Shown: one piece after another, positions 60,008-64,000 of the stretch
How positions within the stretch are numbered: the stretch's first letter is position 1
How the letters are laid out: the number at the start of each line of letters is the position of its first letter
NCBI GenBank assembly: GCA_030428205.1
Contig: JAUIBK010000017.1
Location: 1-64,000, forward strand
Origin: a bacterium
GTDB taxonomy: Bacteria; Bdellovibrionota_C; UBA2361; RFPC01
Direction: 5' to 3'
DNA: 64,000 bases
The notes under the pieces: generated by a model
What the model saw: the letters and a program-made list of their open reading frames with translations, nothing else
The model's database searches: none
Told to the model about the DNA's origin: nothing
Translations under genes and position numbers: made by a program

Positions 60008-60913
60008 ATGTTTATCAACAAACCTAAGCCTACGGTGTCCAATCGTCTTGGGACTGCACTTTTGACAGTTAGCTTAGGGTTAGGAGCCACTTCGTGCTCA
60101 CGAAGCCCGGAAGAACAAGCCCAAGCTCAAAAGATCTACGAACAATTTGCAACTGAACCATTTAAAACTGCCGTTGTTGACTATCAAACAGCCCATGACA
60201 GCTATCTTGGAATGATTGCAACAGTAAGTGGACAGAAAGCAGAGGCTATTGTTCAACTCGAAAAGGGAAGCGACGAAGGATTTAAAAATATCATGCCCGC
60301 TCTTGCTGCAATTCAAGATCGTTCAATCAAAGAGGTTGAAAAGGATTTTGACAACTCTCCAGGTGGAGGTTGGGCGGCAGGTTCTTATCGAAAGGGCCTC
60401 CTTCATGCAGCGAGAGAATTTACTGGTTTACCAGCAGATACTGTTGAAACACGTTATAAGGAAGCTGACAATTACATGGGATATGCTGACTGGTCAGCTC
60501 AACTTGCTGCAGGACAGATGATCTCTGGCGTTAATGGGAGCGTTCTCACTACGGCTTTTGAAAAGATTGGTAGTCTCAGTGGACCGATAAGCTCTCAGCA
60601 AACTCCTCTCTATCTTGCTATCGGCACTGCTTTCGGCCATAAGCATGGCAAGACAGTTGATGATGTTATCGGGTATTATAACTTCTTTGCACAACATATA
60701 GGAACAGGAAACAGTACTGCGTTTATGGCTATGGCTGCGGCGGCCTCTCCAAATGCATTTGCTCCTGAGCAGATGCTCGGAAACTACGAACTAGCAAAGC
60801 AGCATTTAGGAACAAGCTCTTCAACAACTCTTTCAAGAATTGCAATTGCGGCAGAACTTCAAGACAGTGATAGTCCTGTTATCCTCTTCATGATCTATCA
60901 TAGTGACGGTTAA
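60008..60913 (+). CDS. Lipoprotein of unknown function, 301 aa
   Basis: ATG at 60008 gives a lipoprotein signal peptide with lipobox ATSC (Cys30); an ATG at 59990 is also open but leaves an untypical leader. The mature protein is rich in helix: residues about 40-120 hold charged Ala/Gln helices (AQKIYEQFATEPFKTAVVDYQTA), and about 130-260 alternate Gly/Ala-rich helices with motifs such as SPGGGWAAGSYRKG and QMISGVNGS. No family is recognised. It is AT-richer than its neighbours, has no coupled gene on either side, and ends with EHL-like aromatic residues. It may be a late acquisition, but nothing in the flanks (no repeats, no tRNA) proves it. Confidence 0.65.
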   Translation: MFINKPKPTVSNRLGTALLTVSLGLGATSCSRSPEEQAQAQKIYEQFATEPFKTAVVDYQTAHDSYLGMIATVSGQKAEAIVQLEKGSDEGFKNIMPALAAIQDRSIKEVEKDFDNSPGGGWAAGSYRKGLLHAAREFTGLPADTVETRYKEADNYMGYADWSAQLAAGQMISGVNGSVLTTAFEKIGSLSGPISSQQTPLYLAIGTAFGHKHGKTVDDVIGYYNFFAQHIGTGNSTAFMAMAAAASPNAFAPEQMLGNYELAKQHLGTSSSTTLSRIAIAAELQDSDSPVILFMIYHSDG

Positions 60914-61064
60914 TTTTTCTCAGCAGAAAGTAGCGCCCTCTTTGCTCCTCTTCTGTTTCGTGTAAGTGTAAAAAGCGTTGGCTAAGCTTGTTTGTTACCT
61001 CCAGGCATTATACATCCGGAGCCCATACGAATATTCTTCATAGGTAGAGATGTTAGATACTTGA

Positions 61065-61859
61065 TTAATCTGACCAGTGCATGAGAGAACGAGCGACAGC
61101 CTGAGATAAGGTGGAGTCCCGAACATCTGTTAGCCCTATGAATCGAGGATAGCTTTTTACAGACTCGGGTGCTCCGTGCAACACCCCTTGTCCTCGATTG
61201 AAAGAGGCTGCTCCCAAGCCATCGAAATCATCAGCTATGGAGGGAGCCCCCTTCCAGAGACCGATCTCTCCCACTTGAAGAGCAAGAGTTTTACCGTTAA
61301 GAAGCTCCACTTCTGTACCACCTCCAAAGTAGCACACTCCGGCCGTAATTGCTTGAGCGTCAACGTGACGCCCCGCAGAACAGTGACTCAGCTCGAGACG
61401 AAAAGTCGTGTGAGGTGAGGTGGCTCCTGTAGCATCAACAAGAAAAGAACGAATCCTCATCTGATCTTCTGCCACTAATTGAACAGCACGATCTACGCCT
61501 AAGCGTCTGTTGAACGCGTCGCGTCTCCAACTCGGCGCATTAAAATCACTTTCACCAGAGTCCCAACTGTCTTCGAAGTGAAATCTATCTACCTGAGACT
61601 TTCTCACAGCACGCACTAATTTCTTCTCTATGTTTTTACCAAGATCTTGGAGCCACTCAGGTCGAGTAACACGTACAAAGTTAATATGAGGATCGAGAAT
61701 CACAATTCCATCATGGAGCTCAGTAACACTCACAGCACCTGGAGCAAGCACCTCGACAGATCTACCGACACCACGAAGTTGGGATACTCGAGCAGGAGCC
61801 AGAAGCTCATCCTCAGACGGAACAGTAGCGCTAGGTCTTTGCTGAAGATTGGAATCCAT
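61065..61859 (-). CDS. Hypothetical protein, possibly of the 2OG-oxygenase-like DUF1826 group
   Basis: 264 residues, no signal peptide. Residues about 160-240 have the feel of DUF1826: HCSAGRHVDAQAITAGVCYFGGGTEVELL (a His-x-Asp in the first iron-ligand position), GEIGLWKGAPS and then GQGVLHGAPESVKSYPRFIGLTDVRD, where the His in VLHGAP could be the second ligand and Arg the 2-oxoglutarate contact. The N-terminal 100 residues are helical and polar. If the motif reading holds, it would be a non-heme iron protein; I put this at low certainty. It stands alone between two unrelated genes. Confidence 0.45.
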   Translation of the reverse strand: MDSNLQQRPSATVPSEDELLAPARVSQLRGVGRSVEVLAPGAVSVTELHDGIVILDPHINFVRVTRPEWLQDLGKNIEKKLVRAVRKSQVDRFHFEDSWDSGESDFNAPSWRRDAFNRRLGVDRAVQLVAEDQMRIRSFLVDATGATSPHTTFRLELSHCSAGRHVDAQAITAGVCYFGGGTEVELLNGKTLALQVGEIGLWKGAPSIADDFDGLGAASFNRGQGVLHGAPESVKSYPRFIGLTDVRDSTLSQAVARSLMHWSD

Positions 61860-62033
61860 ATCACAATGATATAGTCCTTCAAGAGACTACTCAAACGATC
61901 GGTTGCGACATTGTAGTACAGGGTGCCAGTCCCCGTTTTATCTACAGGTTATAATCAATAAGCTCCTCAGCCTATCTCTTCAGGCAATGAGGTTGTTGTA
62001 GTACGGGATACCTCCTCTCCAGGAATCCTCCTC

Positions 62034-64000
62034 CTACTCTAGAGCAAAGAGGTACTGACCTGAGTAGCTTCTTCCTTTTGCTTTCGCTTTCTTTTTGAGT
62101 GGATTTGCGTAACTTATCTGGTAGCCAAGAAACACAGAATCTTCCGGAACAAGTTGGCCTGTTAGAGGGTTTGGAACCAATACGGTTGAAACTGATATGT
62201 TTCCTGCGACCCTTATCTCAGAGTTTGAAACTTCACCAACCTCGGCGATATATCTCTCTTGAAGATTGATCTTTGATACGGGAGTACAGGACTCTGTGGA
62301 GTCAATAAGCACAGCTCCCTCTTCCTTGGTGACTTTCAGTAGTACGGATGTTGAAAAGCTCGCACTCGGTGCGCCCGGTAAGGCGCCGGCTTCCAACAAG
62401 CGAGACTTTAGGTCGCCACCAGGACAGAATAGAAAGAGGTCATCTGCCTCCAGCGTACCCATCGGCGCGTGCCCCTCTTTCCCGAAGCGGGTCCAAACGC
62501 CATCTATTAACGGGATATGAGGAAACTGAACCAGGCGCTTTTTAATGAGATCATAAACACTCGTCTCTGCCGTGATAAGCGCTCCGACCTCAACCGGAGT
62601 AATAACCGCCGCACCCTCTCCAAAAACAGAAAGATCAACAGAAGGATCTCGCAGATCTAAGGTTCTGGTTTCTCCCTCCAGTAGTTCCCATTGAATTTGC
62701 CGGACTTCATCACCGACTCTATCGAAAAAAGTAATATCAAACGCGCCCGCAGTATGTGCATGGACTGTAATCTCGGCTTCTGACTCAACAAGAGACCAGT
62801 AGGGAAGATATACGGCAGAAGCCGCACGATATGAAAGAAACCTTCTCTCCTTACAAAGCGAATTCTCACAATACTCATCTGCGGCACAGGTGACACCACA
62901 ACCACCACAATGTTCTTCATCCGTGCTGAGATCACGACACTCGTTACTACAAATCGCTAGTCCCGCATGACAGCTTCGCTCACAACTTCCAGTACCATTG
63001 CATCGCTCTCCTGATGCACACGTAACTCCGCACTCACCACAGTTCTGAGAGTCGTTTAAGAGATTCGTGCAACCACTTCCACAGAACGTAAGACCGGGAA
63101 CACACTCGCTAAAGATTTCGCACTGGCCACTACCATCACAAGCTTGTCCTTCTGTACACTCCTGGCCACAACTGCCACAATTCAGAGCGTCTGTATCTAG
63201 ATCCACACACTCACCGTCGCATTCAGTCTTGCCCGGGGAACAGTTTACGGCACACTGCCCATTTCCATCACACACCTGCCCTGCTGCACACGGTACATCA
63301 CACGCACCACAATGTCTGTTATCTGTGTCAAAGTTGACACACTCTCCATCGCAGACGTTCTGCCCCGGTTGACACTCAATGAGACACTGCCCGAAAGCAC
63401 AGCTCCGGCCTACAGGACACCCGACTCCACAGGCTCCACAGTTTGAATCATCAGTATCAAGATCAACACAATTTCCTCCGCAGTCAGTTTGTCCGGCAGG
63501 GCATACTGTGTCGCATGCCGAGCCACCAGGACCTTCAACACACTGCTCAAAGAACAAGCAGCTATTTCCGCAGTCGCCACAGTGATCCGGGCTGGTTGTT
63601 AGATCGACGCACTCTTCACCACATAGCTGTTCCCCAACAGGACACCCACAGCTTCCATTGCTACATATCGAGTCTCCGGCACAGGCATTACCACACCCTC
63701 CACAATGATCTTCATCTGTTAAGACATCTCGGCATTCACCGTTACAGAACTGTTGGTTCGGTGGACATTCACAGCTCCCACCGACACACGCCATTCCACC
63801 AGCACAGGTATTCCCACATTCGCCACAGTTATTGTTATCTGAAAGAGGATTGACACAGTTTGGGCCACAATAGGTATTGGGAGCGGGGCAGGCGGGAACA
63901 CAATTTCCGTCTATGCACAGTTCATCAACTGCGCATGCTAAGTACGGTGCCCCACAATTAGCCCAGTGGCTCGATGAATCTACGCATTGTCGGAACTGGG
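62034..64000 (-). CDS. Cysteine-rich repeat surface protein (5' partial)
   Basis: At least 655 residues are in frame; the frame is open to the right edge and no start is seen, so the true N-terminus is outside. About eight full tandem units of roughly 40-45 residues occur between about 63940 and 62850. Each has the plan C-x(6-7)-C-G-x(2-4)-C-V-D/N-L-x-T-D-x(2-3)-N/H-C-G-x-C-G-x(2)-C-x(4-5)-C-x(3-4)-G-x-C. The C-terminal 270 residues are Cys-poor and beta-rich (YLPYWSLVESEAEITVHAH), ending in a Lys-rich segment. Such units are seen in surface or secreted proteins of Myxococcus-type bacteria. Disulfide-bonded rods or adhesins are expected, so export is implied, though the signal peptide is not visible here. 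Confidence 0.82.
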   Translation of the reverse strand, partial: QFRQCVDSSSHWANCGAPYLACAVDELCIDGNCVPACPAPNTYCGPNCVNPLSDNNNCGECGNTCAGGMACVGGSCECPPNQQFCNGECRDVLTDEDHCGGCGNACAGDSICSNGSCGCPVGEQLCGEECVDLTTSPDHCGDCGNSCLFFEQCVEGPGGSACDTVCPAGQTDCGGNCVDLDTDDSNCGACGVGCPVGRSCAFGQCLIECQPGQNVCDGECVNFDTDNRHCGACDVPCAAGQVCDGNGQCAVNCSPGKTECDGECVDLDTDALNCGSCGQECTEGQACDGSGQCEIFSECVPGLTFCGSGCTNLLNDSQNCGECGVTCASGERCNGTGSCERSCHAGLAICSNECRDLSTDEEHCGGCGVTCAADEYCENSLCKERRFLSYRAASAVYLPYWSLVESEAEITVHAHTAGAFDITFFDRVGDEVRQIQWELLEGETRTLDLRDPSVDLSVFGEGAAVITPVEVGALITAETSVYDLIKKRLVQFPHIPLIDGVWTRFGKEGHAPMGTLEADDLFLFCPGGDLKSRLLEAGALPGAPSASFSTSVLLKVTKEEGAVLIDSTESCTPVSKINLQERYIAEVGEVSNSEIRVAGNISVSTVLVPNPLTGQLVPEDSVFLGYQISYANPLKKKAKAKGRSYSGQYLFALE

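Noticed and set aside
1..64000. Insertion sequence, prophage, CRISPR array or toxin-antitoxin locus
   Set aside because: I saw no transposase, integrase, phage structural gene, spaced direct repeats or paired small genes of those families on either strand.

Overview
The window reads as a contiguous piece of chromosome from a free-living Gram-negative (diderm) bacterium. It carries a complete Tol-Pal set (tolQ, tolR, tolA, tolB, pal and a cpoB-like gene), several lipoproteins with clear lipoboxes, an LpxL-type acyltransferase, O-antigen polymerase/ligase-type membrane proteins, a type IV pilin-like protein and a tripartite RND efflux operon. The Cys-rich repeat protein at the right end, the YkgJ and YjfB-like proteins, the tRNA-Gln/prs/rplY/pth order and the split methylmalonyl-CoA mutase together point to the broad deltaproteobacterial assemblage (Myxococcota/Bdellovibrionota/SAR324-like). 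That placement is an inference from gene content; there is no 16S gene here. I see no phage, insertion sequence, CRISPR array or plasmid gene.

Layout. 1-8.8 kb: end of a flippase-like gene, a CNNM/CBS membrane protein, a forward run (inactive-looking site-2 protease, LpxL-like acyltransferase, TPR lipoprotein, methyltransferase), a CoA-transferase/GNAT fusion, and a small membrane gene interrupted by one stop codon. 9-17 kb: O-antigen polymerase-like protein, SGNH hydrolase, queG, a block of long intergenic hairpins, alpha/beta hydrolase, polyprenyl synthase and a secreted protein. 17.4-18.5 kb: three small proteins. 18.7-29.3 kb: a mostly reverse-strand block in which tolQ-tolR-tolA is separated from dagK-like, tolB, pal, cpoB, ribF, rluD and pgeF by a TIM-barrel gene and a convergent MFS gene. 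29.5-31.3 kb: gap-tpiA, without pgk. 31.4-40.9 kb: RNA methyltransferase, YkgJ, PfkB kinase, pilin, ispH and a coupled envelope-glycan set (LamG-like protein, 2OG-Fe oxygenase, O-antigen ligase). 40.9-47.4 kb: rplI, rpsF, hppA, pth, rplY, prs, tRNA-Gln and dksA. 47.6-52.1 kb: methylmalonyl-CoA mutase catalytic subunit, divergent from a biotin-dependent acyl-CoA carboxylase set (carboxyltransferase, an unrecognised small protein, biotin carrier) and a SlyD-like isomerase. 53.1-59.7 kb: tetR-OMF-MFP-RND operon. 60-64 kb: orphan lipoprotein, an unassigned possible oxygenase, and the Cys-rich repeat protein running off the right edge.

The less ordinary material is mainly non-coding. Three long intergenic hairpins (13571-13664, 13734-13807, 53018-53074) all have arms built from a heptamer of the CGCGAAG/CACGGAG type repeated at 9-nt spacing. 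A separate run of tightly packed stem-loops with mutually exclusive pairings lies at 52108-52296. Four convergent gene pairs end with abutting or overlapping palindromic stop codons, leaving no room for intrinsic terminators. Protein-level oddities include a site-2 protease homologue whose catalytic Glu is Thr, a small protein lodged between the two carboxylase subunit genes, and a mutase with unusual residues near its substrate end.

All calls come from reading the sequence and from remembered family motifs; no database search was run. Starts were moved downstream of the longest possible frame where a ribosome-binding site, signal peptide or family length supported it.
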